A stretch of 43,206 bases of DNA from assembly GCA_000969725.1 (NCBI GenBank), contig JXSR01S010506.1; one strand, given 5' to 3'. The translations under genes and the position numbers were made by a program. This DNA is from Ophiothrix spiculata (Eukaryota > Echinodermata > Ophiuroidea > Amphilepidida > Ophiotrichidae). Below are positions 1-12,631 of the stretch, piece after piece. Under the pieces are notes generated by a model. It worked only from the letters and a program-made list of their open reading frames with translations. It did not search any database and was not told the origin of the DNA. Numbering within the stretch: the stretch's first letter is position 1; the number at the start of each line of letters is the position of its first letter.

Positions 1-958
1 ATGCAAACAACATTTCATGTTTGTAAACATATTTTTAAAGTGATCTGCTTTATATCAACTAAGAATTGGCCAAATCGTTTGTGACAAATCCATTAGGCTG
101 TTACTAAGCAAAACACATTCAATCACTTTGGCTAGGTCTACAATGTTTTCCCATAGGCCAATCGTAGCTTAATGAAATTTACCTAGTCAGATTCCTCCAT
201 GTGCTCATGCTGTACAAGATAATAGAGTAGCGTTTCCTCTCCGATTTAATATTCAAATCCCACAAGATCTTCATAAACATATGACCATACACTGATACGG
301 ATAAAGTTATCTCTTTGGATATCTTACTTTTTGTACTTTTTGCGCATGTTATGTTTTGCTTATTTAGTCAATGTCATGTGCTATTATTTATTGTGAACTT
401 GAAATTTTTAAAGCTATGTATGCATAGGACAAAAGAGTATAAACATTGAAGCTTTCTAACAAATCCTTCCTTGTTCATTTATTTCACAAAGCAATACGTG
501 AAAGATTAAAAAACTTTAATGATAAAAAACAATCAAATCTTTTAAAAAATCATTCCATGCTAATTTATTCAAAAATAAGATTCAAAATTACAGAATTCAT
601 CATTCATATCCACTATTACCGTAAAACTTTGTTTATAACAAAATCTGATATATAAGAAAATTCCTTTAAACAATTTATCTATTGTACTTATTTGTTTTTA
701 AAACAATGTTACAAGGAAGTTTTGATGCATATATCACTGTCCCAAGCAGTCTCATTGCAATAAGTTTCCGCTGTACTATTCAAAAGCATTGACAAGAAAA
801 CTCATACAAGCTATACTGCAGCCTGCCTTTGACTATGTTCAAATATCATGGACCATTACAATTCACAAATTACCAAATGATAATATATAGATAAACACCA
901 TGGCTGATTTTGATCACTTCCTGGCTTGTTCTACCGTAATGTCTCTTATTGGTGTGCA
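1..958. other. AT-rich, no feature seen
   Basis: Only short AT-rich open frames without splice or family signals. No repeat structure was noticed by eye. Confidence 0.5.
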
Positions 959-974
959 CAGAAGAAAAGGTGAG

Positions 975-2545
975 AGACCAAGCCCATGATCTTGCCTGTC
1001 AGTCCATAGTTCCAGTCTACCTTCAATTAGGGGCTGGATAGTGGGTTGAGTACTTTGGGGATAACCCAGCCCATGATCTGCAGTCTTGCCTGTCAGTCTA
1101 TACTTCCAGTCTACAGTCTACTCCAAATTAGGGGTTGGGTGGTGAGTTGAATGTTTTAGGGATCAACCAAGCCCAGGATCTTCAGTCTTCCCTGTCAGTC
1201 TATACTTCCAGTCTATTCAAATTTAGGTGGTGGGGTGGTGGGTTGAGTGCTTTGGGGTAAACCAAGCTCAGGATCTTCAGTCTTCCCTGTCAGTCTATAC
1301 TTCCAGTCTATTCAAATTTAGGTGGTGGGGTGGTGGGTTGACTGTTTTGGAGTAAACCAAGCCCAGGATCTACAGTCTTCCCTGTCAGTCTATACTTCCA
1401 GTCTACCCAAATTTAGGTGCTGGGGTGGCGAGTTGAGTGTTTTGGGGTAAACCAAGCCCAGGATCTTCAGTCTTCCCTGTCAGTCCATACCTCTGTCTAC
1501 CCCAATTAGGGATTGGGTGGCAAGTTGAGTGCTTTGGGGTAAACCAAACCCAGGATCTTAGTCTTGCCTATCAGTTCATACATTCAGTCTACCCAAAATT
1601 AGGAGCTGGGTGGTGGTGGGTTGACTGTTTTGGGGTGAACCAAGCCCAGGATCTCCAGTCTTGCCTGTTAGTCTATACTCCAAGTCTACCCCAAATTAGG
1701 GGGTTGGGTGGTGGGTAGAGTTCTTTGGGGTGAACCAAGCCCAGGATCTCCAGTCTTGCCTGTTAGTCTATACTCACCCCAAATTAGGGGGTTGGGTGGT
1801 GGGTAGAGTTCTTTGGGATGAACCAAGATCTTCAGTCTTCCCTGTCAGTCTATACTCCCAGTCTACCCCAAATTAGGGGGTTGGGTGGTGGGTAGAGTTC
1901 TTTGGGGTGAACCAAGTCCAGGATCTCCAGTCTTCCCTGTCAGTCCATACTTCCAGTTTACTGCACTAAGGAGATGGGTAATGGGTTGAGTGCTTTGATG
2001 TAAACTAAGCCCAGGATCTTCAGTCTTGAATTTCAATCTATACTTCCAGTCAACTCCCAATTAAGTGATGGGGTAGTGGGTTAAGTGCTTTGGAGTGAAC
2101 CAAGCCCAGGATATCCAGTCTTGCTGGCTGTCAGTCCATACTTCAAGTCTACCTAATTAGGGGCTGGGTCATGGGTGGTGGGTAGAGTTCTTTGGAGTGA
2201 ACCAAGGGTAGGATCTCCAGTCTTGCCTGTCAGTCCATACTTCCATTCTACCTAATTAGGGGCTGAGTGGAGGGTTGAGTGCTTTGGGGGTGAACCAAGC
2301 CAAAGATCTTCAGCCTTGCTTTCAGTCCATACATCCAGTTTATCTGATTAGGGGCTGGGGTAGTGGGTTGAGTGCTTTTGGACCAACCAAGCCCAGGATC
2401 TTTAGTCTTGTCTTTCAGTCAGAGCTGGGTGGTGGGTAGAGTTCTTTGGGGTGAACCAAGCCAAGGATCTATGTCTCGCCTGTCAGTTCATACTTCCAGT
2501 CTACCTAATTAGGGGCTGGGTGGAGGGTTGAGTGCTTTGGTCCCA
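975..2545. repeat. Minisatellite, ~95-bp unit, about 16 copies
   Basis: Copies of CCAAGCCCAGGATCTTCAGT recur at 1171, 1266, 1361, 1456 and 1549, a step of 95 bp (93 once). Other landmarks are CCTGTCAGTCTATACTTCCA and GGTGGTGGGTTGAGTGCTTT. The array decays toward both ends, with some shortened units after about 1750. The unit is not a multiple of three, and open frames inside it (for example 1437-1718) are artefacts. Confidence 0.93.
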
Positions 2546-2550
2546 GGAAC

Positions 2551-4352
2551 CCCTACTCTACAGATGGAGATACTGCGTTGGCATTCAAAATTAACTTGAA
2601 GATGTCAATTATTAAAATGGGATAGCTACATGAAAAGAATCTCAGTGTTTAAATGCACTACTGTGATCAATGGTTTGATATGGTGAATAGCAGTGTGTCG
2701 CGTGGTCAGTGGTGGAGAGGGGAGGCTTTGAGAGCATCCTGCCTAATCCCAACCCCACTCTTTGTCAGATATCATGGGTTTCATTTTCCTTCAACATCCA
2801 TGATACTATAAACCATTGGTGTTTATGATTTATCTTTTACTTCATATTTCCTTTTCAAACTTGGTAGGATGTAATTTGTCCCAAATACAGCTACCAAGCA
2901 TGCTACCAAGACCAAACATTGTCTTGCTTCCTGGACCAAACACTGTGACGACCAACATTACACAGTTCTTTGGGGTAAAAAGTAGAAATTGAACCTAAAT
3001 TTGCTTATACATGTAGCCATTGTGCCCATCTTAATATCATTACGTTTAGGCCATACTCCCCTATGCTATGAATGCAGGTTTGATACCCCTTTCACAGACA
3101 TGAGTCTAATTTATTATTTTAACATATTGGTGCCCTCTGCATCATCTTGAAAACATCTTGCACACTAGTTTCCATTCAGTAAATGTTCAAATGCTCTTTG
3201 TTTGCAAATGATAACTTTTCTCATCATAGTGGCCAAAGTAATTTGTTATAAAAGGTTTGATTACTCTTCATAGAAAAAAATGTTTACCAATTCACGGTTC
3301 AAAATAGTAAAATGTCAATTATAAACTAACACATGATTTTAAAGCTATGTGTTTACATTAACGTTCATCCCGCAATGATCTTAAAATATTCAAGATACAG
3401 ATAAGAACAAAAACCACCCACATAGAACCTCAAAAGTCGCAATTAGAAAACAAAATGGAGGTGGGCCAAGGATCCACTGAGATCCAAGTGTCATTGATAG
3501 TTTTTCAACTAAGCTGTATAAATTGTGCAGGAAACACTAAGGAAAGAGAGTGCTCTTTAAGGCAGCTCATGGCAAATCCATGCAGGCTTATAGGATGCCG
3601 TAGCTAATGTCTGTATGCTAGGATGAGAAGAAGCAGGTTAAGTGCATTCAAGGTTTGGCTTACAAACCAAAACATTGTATTACACTACAAAATATCAAGT
3701 TATTTCTTATCATGCAAGAGCTTGAGAGCAATTACACCGCCTTCTTGCCAAGTTGATTTGGGCCCGGATTTGGGAGGGGCTTTTGATCGTCTTCCTATTC
3801 CTCTCTTTAATCTTATAATTCTTCAGATTTTTTTAAAGAAAAGCATGCATTTTACAGCTTATGTAGGTTTTCTGTTTTGTACTGAAACATGATATGAAGC
3901 GTTCACAGACTCCCATGTGTCCTTTTGGCCAATTGCTTTATTTAAAATAATCATTTGGATCTGCAATCAAGCAATATCATTAATTCCTTACAAGTTCCCT
4001 TAAGACTAATAATGTCATCAAGTGCAAAATATGTTTGTTGATATAAAACAGAAGTTATCATAAAAAACTGAAAATATATTTCAATTTTTGAATAAACCTT
4101 TTTGAAACAGTACTTTCAAAGATTCCAAAACTTTTGATTCTGATGTTGCAGGATCAGGAATCAAACCCTGGCACTGGTTTAATGTACAAATTCATTAACT
4201 TTTCCACATAACTGACCATAACACAATCTGAACGGCATTATTACAAACCCTTACAAAAATACAAAATTGCTGTACATTGGTAGCTGAGATAAATGTTTGA
4301 CATGTGTGATTGCATATGTTGAGGACGCATCACTAAGATATTATATTGCACA
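2551..4352. other. No gene or clear repeat seen
   Basis: Mixed, mostly AT-rich DNA. Short open frames (for example 3623-3892) show no family signature and no splice context. Confidence 0.4.
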
Positions 4353-4772
4353 TACTGTAAAGGGACTAATTTTTGCTAGAGATTTACAGGGGCGTAACCA
4401 GCTCTGACCAGCTTCTTCCTTCCTTTTCTTTTGTTTTCTCTTTTCCTTCCTCTTTTCCCTTCTTCCTTCTTCCCTCTTTCTCTTCTTCCTCTCTTTCTTC
4501 CCTTCCCATTTTTTTGCTCTCCTTCCCGATTTTTTGCGTCCGGGGGAGGGGGGGGGGCAAGTTGCCTCCCCTGCCCCCCATTGGTTACGCCCCTTGGGAT
4601 TTAATATCGCTAGACTGAAAAATTCGCTAAACTAAATCCCTCACTACAATTTTATTTACCATTGAAACTAATGTAAAATGTTCTAAATTAGTAAAATTAA
4701 ATCCCAGTCAAGATGCTGATAAATTGAAATTCGCTTAAATTTGCCGTCGCCAAATTAAATCCCTTTATAGTA
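4353..4772. mobile_element. MITE with TACTGTAAAGGG-type TIRs, carrying a nested hAT MITE
   Basis: The left end TACTGTAAAGGGACTAAT mirrors the right end ATTAAATCCCTTTATAGTA. Internal text repeats the theme (AAATCCC, AATTCGC). Without the 209-bp insert at 4387-4595 the element would be about 200 bp. TA-rich ends suggest a mariner-like or similar family (inference). Confidence 0.75.
4387..4595. mobile_element. Nested hAT-type MITE with CT-rich core
   Basis: It starts CAGGGGCGTAACCAG and ends TTGGTTACGCCCCTT, an inverted pair with one end substitution. Flanks GAGATTTA (4379-4386) and GGGATTTA (4596-4603) are an 8-bp target duplication matching 7 of 8, as expected for hAT. The interior is a ~130-nt pyrimidine-rich tract followed by a G run, so its open frames are composition artefacts. 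Confidence 0.82.
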
Positions 4773-4915
4773 TTATGATTTGCACAATTAAATAGTGTTA
4801 ATATGTTATTGTAATTGTATGTAATTCTCGTAATTCAAGTATCATGGACCTGCTGGGTGACATCTCCTGTTGAAGATTGTGTTCCAAATTGTGATATTGT
4901 TTCAGCATCATTTCC

Positions 4916-5120
4916 AGGGTTGAGAGCTAGTCACAAGGCTGTTGCAAGACAACAATCCCCAGAATAATGATTTCATGGCCTGATGGTGTTTTCAACATGA
5001 ATGGTCTATAATTACACATGTGTAAAAGATCATACTTCTGGACAGAGACCCATTAGGTCTTGAAATCTTGTGTTCCCGGGATTGTTGAAATGCAGATACG
5101 GCCTTGTGGCTCTCAACCCT
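4916..5120. mobile_element. Foldback MITE, AGGGTTGAGAGC TIRs
   Basis: The left arm AGGGTTGAGAGC..CACAAGGC and the right arm GCCTTGTGGCTCTCAACCCT are inverted copies, and the inner CAACAATCCC / GGGATTGTTG also pair. Length is 205 bp. The duplication at its borders is not clear. Confidence 0.75.
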
Positions 5121-5690
5121 CGATTTAAATATTGTAGACCGCAAAGATATGTCAATTTGCCAAATACATGCCAATTTGACACAGTTGATTTTCAAAACTT
5201 TAATTTAACTATCACTGTCTATCATTAATATCCACCAATTATATTGTTCTACAATATATTATCCATCTCATTGAACTCACTGTACTCTTTAATTGAAACA
5301 AAATAGTAGTAAAGGCACATGAGCATAAAATGAAGTGTGATGACATTGCCTGTGACATATTGAGGACAATGGATTCATCTGCGACTTGACATTCTTTGAA
5401 GTTGGATCGCGGGAGCTCATTACTCCTGAGAATGTTGAAAACATTGAAAGCATATTTTCTTTTGTTCGGGTCCAAGATAAAGAAGATATTTGTGAGAGAA
5501 ATCAGCAAATTGGCCGTCCTTGCGAGTTATACAATCTGGAATACTAGACGAGAGCTGGCCTGGGGTTCAGACAATCAGCCCGTTTTTGGCATTTGATCTC
5601 CTTTGTTTGGTTTTCTTAGCTGGTTTCTCAAACATTGTCGTTTTTCTCACTTTTTGTGCTTTGTTCTTATCTGTTTTTATAGCCCTGTTT
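5121..5690. other. No feature seen
   Basis: AT-rich DNA with overlapping short open frames on both strands and no recognisable product. Confidence 0.4.
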
Positions 5691-5973
5691 TACACTGCAA
5701 GAAAATTGGGCGATTTATAGGTGATTTCGACCAATGTTGATGAAGTATGCATCCCTACAAATGTTGGGTAAAACAGAAATAAAACTGTTGGGCATACATC
5801 CTTGCTCAAATGTTTGGCAAAATGATTTGGGCAGAAACGTAAGTCCAACAGCTATATGTGTTCGGCAAATGTGATACAAAATTTTGGCAACAGTGTGTGA
5901 CCTATGGTGCTTTTTTTTAATTTGCCTAACAGTTGGTAGGGATACACATTTGCCCATTTTTTTTCTCTGTGTA
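5691..5973. mobile_element. MITE with TACACTGCAAGAAAA-type ends
   Basis: The left end TACACTGCAAGAAAATTGGG and the right end CCCATTTTTTTTCTCTGTGTA are imperfect inverted repeats. Internal GTTGGG/GTTTGGCAA motifs recur with their complements. Non-coding, 283 bp. Confidence 0.6.
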
Positions 5974-6489
5974 GTTTGGACAACATATGCCTATGTTGTT
6001 CATTCTACAGCCTGGGCTTGTGTGTTCCTCCTTTTTGTCATCTCGATTGTCAATTGTAACTCTTGATGCTCATTAAACTTAAAGGTTGAAATAATTAATA
6101 AATAATACGATAAAGGCTCTAATAGCTATAAACTGAATGTGAATTAAACTGTACAAAACATATATACACACATATTGTAAGCCGATTACCATATCAGATC
6201 TGTTCTCATTCCCCATATCTAATCTAATATCCTGATCAAACTAGTTTAACTTCCACCTCATAAACTTCAGGGAATATGATTACACTTTAAAAGATCCATG
6301 TAATTTTACCATAACCCTGGAGAAAATACCATTTTGCAACAACTTTTTACAATTTCCAGACACAAATGTAACCTAACTTGAATGACAAGTCTAATAAAAA
6401 TGTTCACCCTGGCCCCCTAAATATAACTATTTCTAACTTATGAATCTGTGTACAATTCTGTAACAATAATGTCCATACATTGGTCGATT

Positions 6490-6553
6490 AGGTATTCAAA
6501 CACACCACAGAGTTGTTCATCGCGAATCAATAACCATGCATCCATGCGGCTAT
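6490..6553. mobile_element. MITE end fragment (same family as 41880-42044)
   Basis: AGGTATTCAAACACACCACA followed by GAGTTGTTCATCGCGA and CATGCATCCATGCG matches the left end of the element at 41880 almost base for base. The other TIR is missing, so this is a solo end or a truncated copy. Confidence 0.75.
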
Positions 6554-7007
6554 GAAGAACCACAAAATAGATTGTGATAAACAAAAATCATTGATAGAGA
6601 CTCAAATACATACGCAAGAAAGGTTCGGCAAACCATCTAAATACCTTTCTCATAGGCATTGATAAGCACAAGATTAATGTGTATAAATCTCATTGGAATG
6701 AAGGAAAAAGAAAAAGATGCTCATATCTGGCTTATTTTTCAGCCAATTTCTATCATTTTTTATGCATTTGAAAGTTTATTAAATCTGCTTTACTAAAACA
6801 ACAAGAAATTTATGATTTGGTGCTTTTTTCAAGGTCAACTTTAATCCGTGCACATTTTTTTTATTCACGTAATATAGGTGTCCAACTTTATCGTGATCCA
6901 TGACAGATGCCAAAATTCTTCATTTACTGCCTGTACAAAATTATGTTGGGTGTTCTTTAAAATTTCACAAAATACCAGCAACAATGATTAAACTAGGACA
7001 AGCTAGA

Positions 7008-7796
7008 TTAAGGTGGTATTAAAGGCAAAATGAAGTTGCTCTGACTGAGATAAAAATAGGCTTGTTGCAGAGAGCTAAGTAAAAAAATCATAATTTCAAA
7101 ATTTGAGCCAAATCGGACAAACGGTTTTTGAGATATTGTTGTTTAAAGTTTCTTTGTATTCTATTGTTTTTGCCAATATATTGATGAAGTTAATGAGGAA
7201 AACTGGCAAAATGTGCTCATTAATATTAATTTTTGCCAATATTTTTCCAATATTTTATGAATAAACCTTCATACTACTTTTACCTTTAATAATTTTAACT
7301 TGAAACTTTGCCATTGTGTTTCTATGACCTTAAACTTTAATGTATGATTTACCCGCCCATCTAATTTGCATATTTGCATAATTAATTAGCTTTTTGTATA
7401 ATGCTCATTAACTATGCCAAATATGCAAATTAGATGGGGGGTAAATCATATGTTAATGTTTTAGGCCAAAGAAACACATTGGCAAAGTTTCAAGTTAAAA
7501 TTATGTAAAATAAAAATAGTATGAAGGTTTATTCATAAGATATTGGTAAAATATTGGCAAATATGAATATTAATGAGCACATATAGCCAATGTTGCTCAT
7601 TTACGTTATCAATATATTGGCAAAAATGATAGAAAACAAAAAAATTAAAATCGAGCATATCTTGGCAACCGTATGTCCGATTTCCTTCAAACAAACGCCA
7701 TTTTGATCAGTGTTTTAAGCTTTACTTGTTCAATGTAATCAAGTGCCTCTAAATGCAGTTTCTAATTTCCAGAAACATCCTTTCAATCCACCTTAA
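7008..7796. mobile_element. TTAA-flanked foldback MITE (piggyBac-type)
   Basis: TTAA (7008-7011) precedes GGTGGTATTAAAGG, and the right end CCTTTCAATCCACC precedes TTAA (7793-7796). The two ~390-bp halves are inverted copies nearly throughout, for example GAATAAACCTTCATACTA near 7258 against TAGTATGAAGGTTTATTC near 7518. The centre is near 7395. No coding. TTAA duplication is the hallmark of piggyBac transposition. Confidence 0.88.
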
Positions 7797-8750
7797 GATA
7801 AAACGAGTAGAGGTCAGTTTTAAGCTACAGATGTCCTTCAAAATAGCCCGTAGACTGGGACAGACTATTACTATCTAGCTTGGCCTCTGTGTGGGTTTTA
7901 TTGCATTAGACCTGTCTGGGTTTAAGACCTTAATTCATTGTGTTGTTCTTATTCCATATCGAAAGGATACTGATCGGTAAGCTTAAGATATTGGGGAGTT
8001 TTTCATATGACCTCTTTTGTGTTAGCCCCTCCCCTATCCTTCCTTTAAGAACTGCATTTGGCTGGGAAATATCTCCTGATAGATGGAAAAGGCTGGTGGC
8101 ATTTTGCAGGATTTACTTCATTTCTTGAAGGAAATGTGCAAAACAAATAGAGAGATTAACTTAATCATTGGTGTGCACTGGCAGCATTGCGACACCCACA
8201 GGAATCGACAGAAAATACACATGAAATTATTACAAATGTGGAGGTTATTTTCAAAAGTGAGAAATGTTGAACAAAATTGCAGACCTGTAATTTGTAGATC
8301 CTGAAGCAATTATCACAATTCTAGGGGGAATTCTAATGACCTGATTGAAATGACAGTCTTCCATTTCTTGTACAAAACATTTATAACATGTGAATTGATG
8401 TAGCACAGGAATAGGGGATTTGTAGAAAGTTCCCGCATGTTTGAACTTGGTTTTGTATAGCGTCCTGACCATTTTTGTTTGGCAACAGTACCTTTGACAC
8501 GGATAAAACCCACAGTCATCCAACCTTTTGCCAGATATGGTTCCTACATCTCTTAATCTTAATGCGTCAAAGTCGGCTCAAGACTACCCAAAGACCTCAG
8601 ATACACGCAGATCAAGATGTTATATATCACTTCGGATCAAATTATCTATGCATTGAATTCAGGTATACTAAACTACTTTTATAACAAGATGGTTCGCGAA
8701 CCAGTAGTTTCGCCTGCGTATCGACCGCCTACTGAATTGACCGCCTACTT
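7797..8750. other. No gene seen
   Basis: Short open frames around 7940-8684 show no family signal. A small palindrome GGTTCGCGAACC lies at about 8691-8702, followed by a doubled ACCGCCTACT motif. Confidence 0.4.
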
Positions 8751-8867
8751 AATCATTCAGTTGTGGGGTGGAGTAGGGTAGGGTAGGAGTAGGGTATGCT
8801 TATTAAGCGCTTCCTTAATTGATTGCTGCATATAATTATTCAGTGGTGGGGTGGGATGGGGTAATTT

Positions 8868-8884
8868 CAGCTGGCACAAGCGCA
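8868..8884 (+). repeat. Direct copy of CAGCTGGCACAAGCG left of the satellite
   Basis: The same 15-mer recurs just right of the array at about 10551-10565, so the satellite sits between direct copies of one sequence. Confidence 0.75.
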
Positions 8885-8989
8885 CTGTAGGCCCAACTAC
8901 AATAATAGGATTTTTGGTTTGTAAAATATATGCTATTAAATCTATATTTGATACCTTAATCTTTGAAATCGAAAATTTAAAATTTAACC

Positions 8990-10490
8990 CCAAACAGAAA
9001 AGTTGGACAACGGGGTCACCATTGAAACATTTGATCGCTGGTCCAAGACAAGCAATTTGACACCTTAATCTTTGAAATCGGACAAAGTTGAAAATTTGAC
9101 CCCAATAGTTAAGGGAAAGGTTTGACAACGGGGTCACCATTAACACTTTTGATCGCTGGTCTAAGACGAACAATTCCCAACAATTTGATACCTTTATCTT
9201 TGAAATCAGACAAAATTGAAAATTTGACCCCCAATGGAAAGGTTGGACGACGGGGTCACCATTGAAACATTTGATCGCTGGTCCAAGACGAACAATTTGA
9301 CACCTTATTCTTTGAAATTGGACAAAGTTGAAAAATTGACCCCAAGGGAAAGGTCGGACAGCGGGGTCACCATTGACACTTTTGATCGTTGGTCCAAGAC
9401 AAACGATTTGAAACCCTAACCTTTGAAATTGGACAAAATTGAAAATTTGACCCCAAGGGAAAGGTCGGACAACAGGGTCACCATTGAAATGTCTGATCGG
9501 TGGTCCAAGACGAACAATTTGACACCTTAATCTTTGAAATTGGACAAAGTTGAAAATTTAACCCAAAGGGAAAAGTCGGACAACAGGGTCACCATTGAAA
9601 TGTCTGATCGGTGGTCCAAGACGAACAATTTGACACCTTAATCTTTGAAATTGGACAAAGTTGAAAATTTAACCCAAAGGGAAAAGTCATACAACGGGGT
9701 CACCATTGACACTTTTGTTCGCTGCTCCAAGACGAACAATTTGACACCTTAATCTTTGAAATCAGACATAGTTGAAAATTTTACCCCAACGGAAAGGTTG
9801 GACGACAGGGTCACCATTGACACTTTTAATCGCTAGTCCAAGACGAACAATTAAGAACCTTAATCTTTGAAATCGGACAAAGTTGAAAATTTGACCCCAA
9901 GAGAAAGGTCGCACGATGGGGTCACCATTGATACTTTTGATCGCTGGTCCAAGATGAACAATTTGACTTCTTAACCTTTGAAATCAGACAAAGTTGAAAA
10001 TTTGACCCCAAGGGTAATGGTCGGACGACGGGGTCACCATTGACAGTTTTGATCACTGGTCCAAGACTAACAATCTGACACCTTAACATTTGAAAATGGA
10101 CAAAGTTATAAATTTGACCCCAAGGGAAAGGTCGGACGATGGGGTCACCATTGACACTTTTGATCGCTGGTCCAAGACGAACAATTTGACACCTCAACCT
10201 TTGAAATAGGACAAAATTGAAAATTTGACCTTTCTTTTGACCCTCGACCTAAAGGGAAAGGTCAGATGACGGGGTCACCATTGAAACTTTTGATCGGTGG
10301 TCCAAGACGAACAATTTGACACCTTAACTTTTGAAATCGCACAAAGTTAACAATTTGACCTTTCTTTTGACCTTTGACCCCAAAGGAGTGGTCGGATGAT
10401 GGAGTCACCTTTGACACCTTTGATCACTGGTCCAATACGAACAATTTGAGACCGTAACCTTTGAAATCGGACAAAGTTAAAAAATAGGCA
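8990..10490. repeat. Satellite array, ~111-bp unit, about 13 copies
   Basis: The unit contains GGGGTCACCATTGACACTTT, GATCGCTGGTCCAAGACGAA, CAATTTGACACCTTAATCTT and GAAATTGGACAAAGTTGAAA. Starts of GGGGTCACC near 9012, 9130, 9252 and 9363 give steps of 111-122. Because the main unit is a multiple of three, periodic peptides appear in several frames on both strands; they are not genes. Confidence 0.92.
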
Positions 10491-10503
10491 ACATTTCAAA
10501 CTA

Positions 10504-10690
10504 AATTATGCAAATTAGGTACTTAATTAGCATATTTTGCGCTTAAATTGCAGCTGGCACAAGCGTAGCTCTATCCCCACCTACCTACCAAATTTCATGA
10601 ATGTAGGGTGCATGATTCCTAAAATATGCTATTTAAACCATTTTATGCATAAATTATGCAAATTAGGTACTTAATTAGCATATTTTGCGC
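10504..10690 (+). repeat. Direct repeat of ATTATGCAAATTAGGTACTT
   Basis: A ~38-bp stretch, ATTATGCAAATTAGGTACTT then AATTAGCATATTTTGCGC, occurs at about 10505 and again about 10649, roughly 144 bp apart, with the CAGCTGGCACAAGCG copy between them. It looks like two units of a second repeat next to the satellite. Confidence 0.85.
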
Positions 10691-11029
10691 GAAATTGTTG
10701 CTGGATCCAGTTCGGCTCCAGGCCTAAGCAGTCACCAAATATCATTAACTTAGGGCATGCTTTTCTGAGATTTGCTCCGGACAAAATTTGTGGACGGCGA
10801 AAGATATGGACGTTGGACGGCGGACAGAAAATAGGAATGCTATGTCTCTTCCTAAAAATTTACTCCTTTGCTTCATACTGCTAGCGCCCATTATGCTAGA
10901 CTAGTTGCGGCATCAAAGAAGCAAAACAAGTGCTACAATTGAGCGAAATTTTGCCAGAGATGCTTTGAACAATTTTGGAGCTCTGTCACACATTAATTCG
11001 TTTAAAAACTATCTCCTTGGATATCCCCC

Positions 11030-11115
11030 TTTTCACCATGTCCGAGGTGGGATTCGAACCTGCGACCTGGCGCACCCCGATCCCATGCCAAGCAATACCA
11101 AGCCACCGAGCACGC
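11030..11115 (-). repeat. tRNA-derived SINE head
   Basis: On the minus strand there is a perfect B box GGTTCGAATCCC (complement of 11049-11060) and an A-box-like GGTGGCTTGG about 45 nt upstream. The arms do not fold as a proper tRNA, so a SINE head is preferred over a tRNA gene. Confidence 0.65.
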
Positions 11116-11169
11116 GCTGCTTAGGCAGCAGTTCCGTGCTCATACCTATCTACCGTCTATGACGTATTT

Positions 11170-12630
11170 GGACTTAGGCTAATTTCTTGTTTTCTCTCCG
11201 AGGTGTTTTGGAGTGTCTGGTACGGTTAGGGTTAGGGAAGTTTCTACTTCAGAATTCAAGAGTTTCTTCACCATTTGAATTTTATATGCTTGACTGCAAA
11301 AAATTGGTGACACCCTGCTGCATACACTTAAGAAGTAAATCCAAATCTTCATGTACAATTACTTCTGAACTTATAAATTGTAAAATTACTTGCACAAAGA
11401 TGTATAATTATGCTGATCACAATTTTTTCAATACCTTTTGTAATCTCTTTAAAGACCATAACGACCCATTTTTGATGAGATATCCAGGTTAGAGGGCACA
11501 TTCCCTTAGTGAAAAGACTGCCAGACCCCTCGTTCAACCCTGCTAACCCAGATTACACATCCTTAGTAGGCCGGGTTCGATCATTAGTTCTTTTAGTCAC
11601 AATTCTGCTTATTGTCTTCCGTAACCAACAATTATCTTGAGTAAAATCATGTTTGGAGGTCACATCGTATCTTGATTAAAGTTTTGACACCTTCGTGCAA
11701 GCGGGCGTGCAAGTTTCAACCTTACCCTTACTTTGTAGGACAAAAAAGACTACAATATCATTGTGATATTTGTAATAGGAACAAAATGTACAGAAATAAC
11801 AAGAAAACAGCTGATGACCCTTTTTTCTTTATAAACATCAATGTACAATATAGAAATTAAAACATCTTGCTGATTTCAGAGAATTTTCCTTTCTGTAAGC
11901 TACAGTTCCTGCAAATTGTCATTTGTCAGCAAATTCACGGACTGTTAATGAAATGGCTGATGCCAATTTGTTTCCAATCATCAATATCATATGTTGATTA
12001 TAAACTGACACCTTGTGAGTTCTAAGGTGTTGACCCAATTCCCTACTTACTGCAATGAGTGAGCAACCACATCATAATGAGGCCTACTTACACAAAAGCT
12101 CTATATTCATAACACTAACCCAATTCAATCTTACAAAATCCAACAAAACAGGTTCAAGATAATGCGCCAAGTCCGTACATTCTATGGTATGGAGCTTATA
12201 TTGGTTAACAAATGACATGCTACAAGATCAACATATTTATTTAGTCTGGGGTAAAAAGCACGGGCTTTAGGTTCAAAATCAACAAAAACACTCATTTGCA
12301 AGGAGTTAAGCTTTATTGTGGATCAGCACCTGTTGAAGCATTAAAAATATCAGCTTAGCTGAAAAGTAGGCCTATAACTATAGGAGTTTGAAACAGAAGA
12401 TGCTAATTTAGTCTGTGGTATAAAGCACATGCTCTTAAACGCATTTCTTTCTTGTGTAAAAGTTGAACCATTTGAAGTCCCAGATGATAATAATTTTGGT
12501 TGCACATCTAAGCATTGGAAAAATACCATCCACAAAAAGTCAGCACAAAATGAATGTTTAAGAGTTGTTTTGTAAAATGTAGCTAAAGAGTGCTAAATCT
12601 ACAAAGCAAGAGCATAATAACAATATTCAA
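11170..12630. other. Likely 3' UTR and downstream of the 475-residue gene, otherwise blank
   Basis: Minus-strand transcripts ending after 12632 would run into this stretch. A weak duplicated phrase (TTTAGTCTG..GGTA.AAAGCAC) occurs near 12240 and 12406. A two-copy TTAGGG run near 11225 is not telomeric. Confidence 0.35.
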
Positions 12631-12631
12631 T

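Noticed and set aside
1437-2060. Open frames in the 95-bp minisatellite
   Set aside because: The unit length is not a multiple of three and frames occur on both strands with no codon bias.
8757-10197. Periodic peptides in the satellite (for example frames at 8757-9173, 9234-9419, 9922-10197)
   Set aside because: A ~111-bp unit is a multiple of three, so any stop-free frame repeats. Open frames occur on both strands and break at each indel.
8990-10490. CRISPR array
   Set aside because: Units are contiguous ~111-bp repeats without unique spacers, in a eukaryotic genome. The arrays at 975 and 28828 are rejected for the same reason.
11222-11237. Telomeric repeat (GGTTAGGGTTAGGG)
   Set aside because: Only two units, with unrelated sequence around them.
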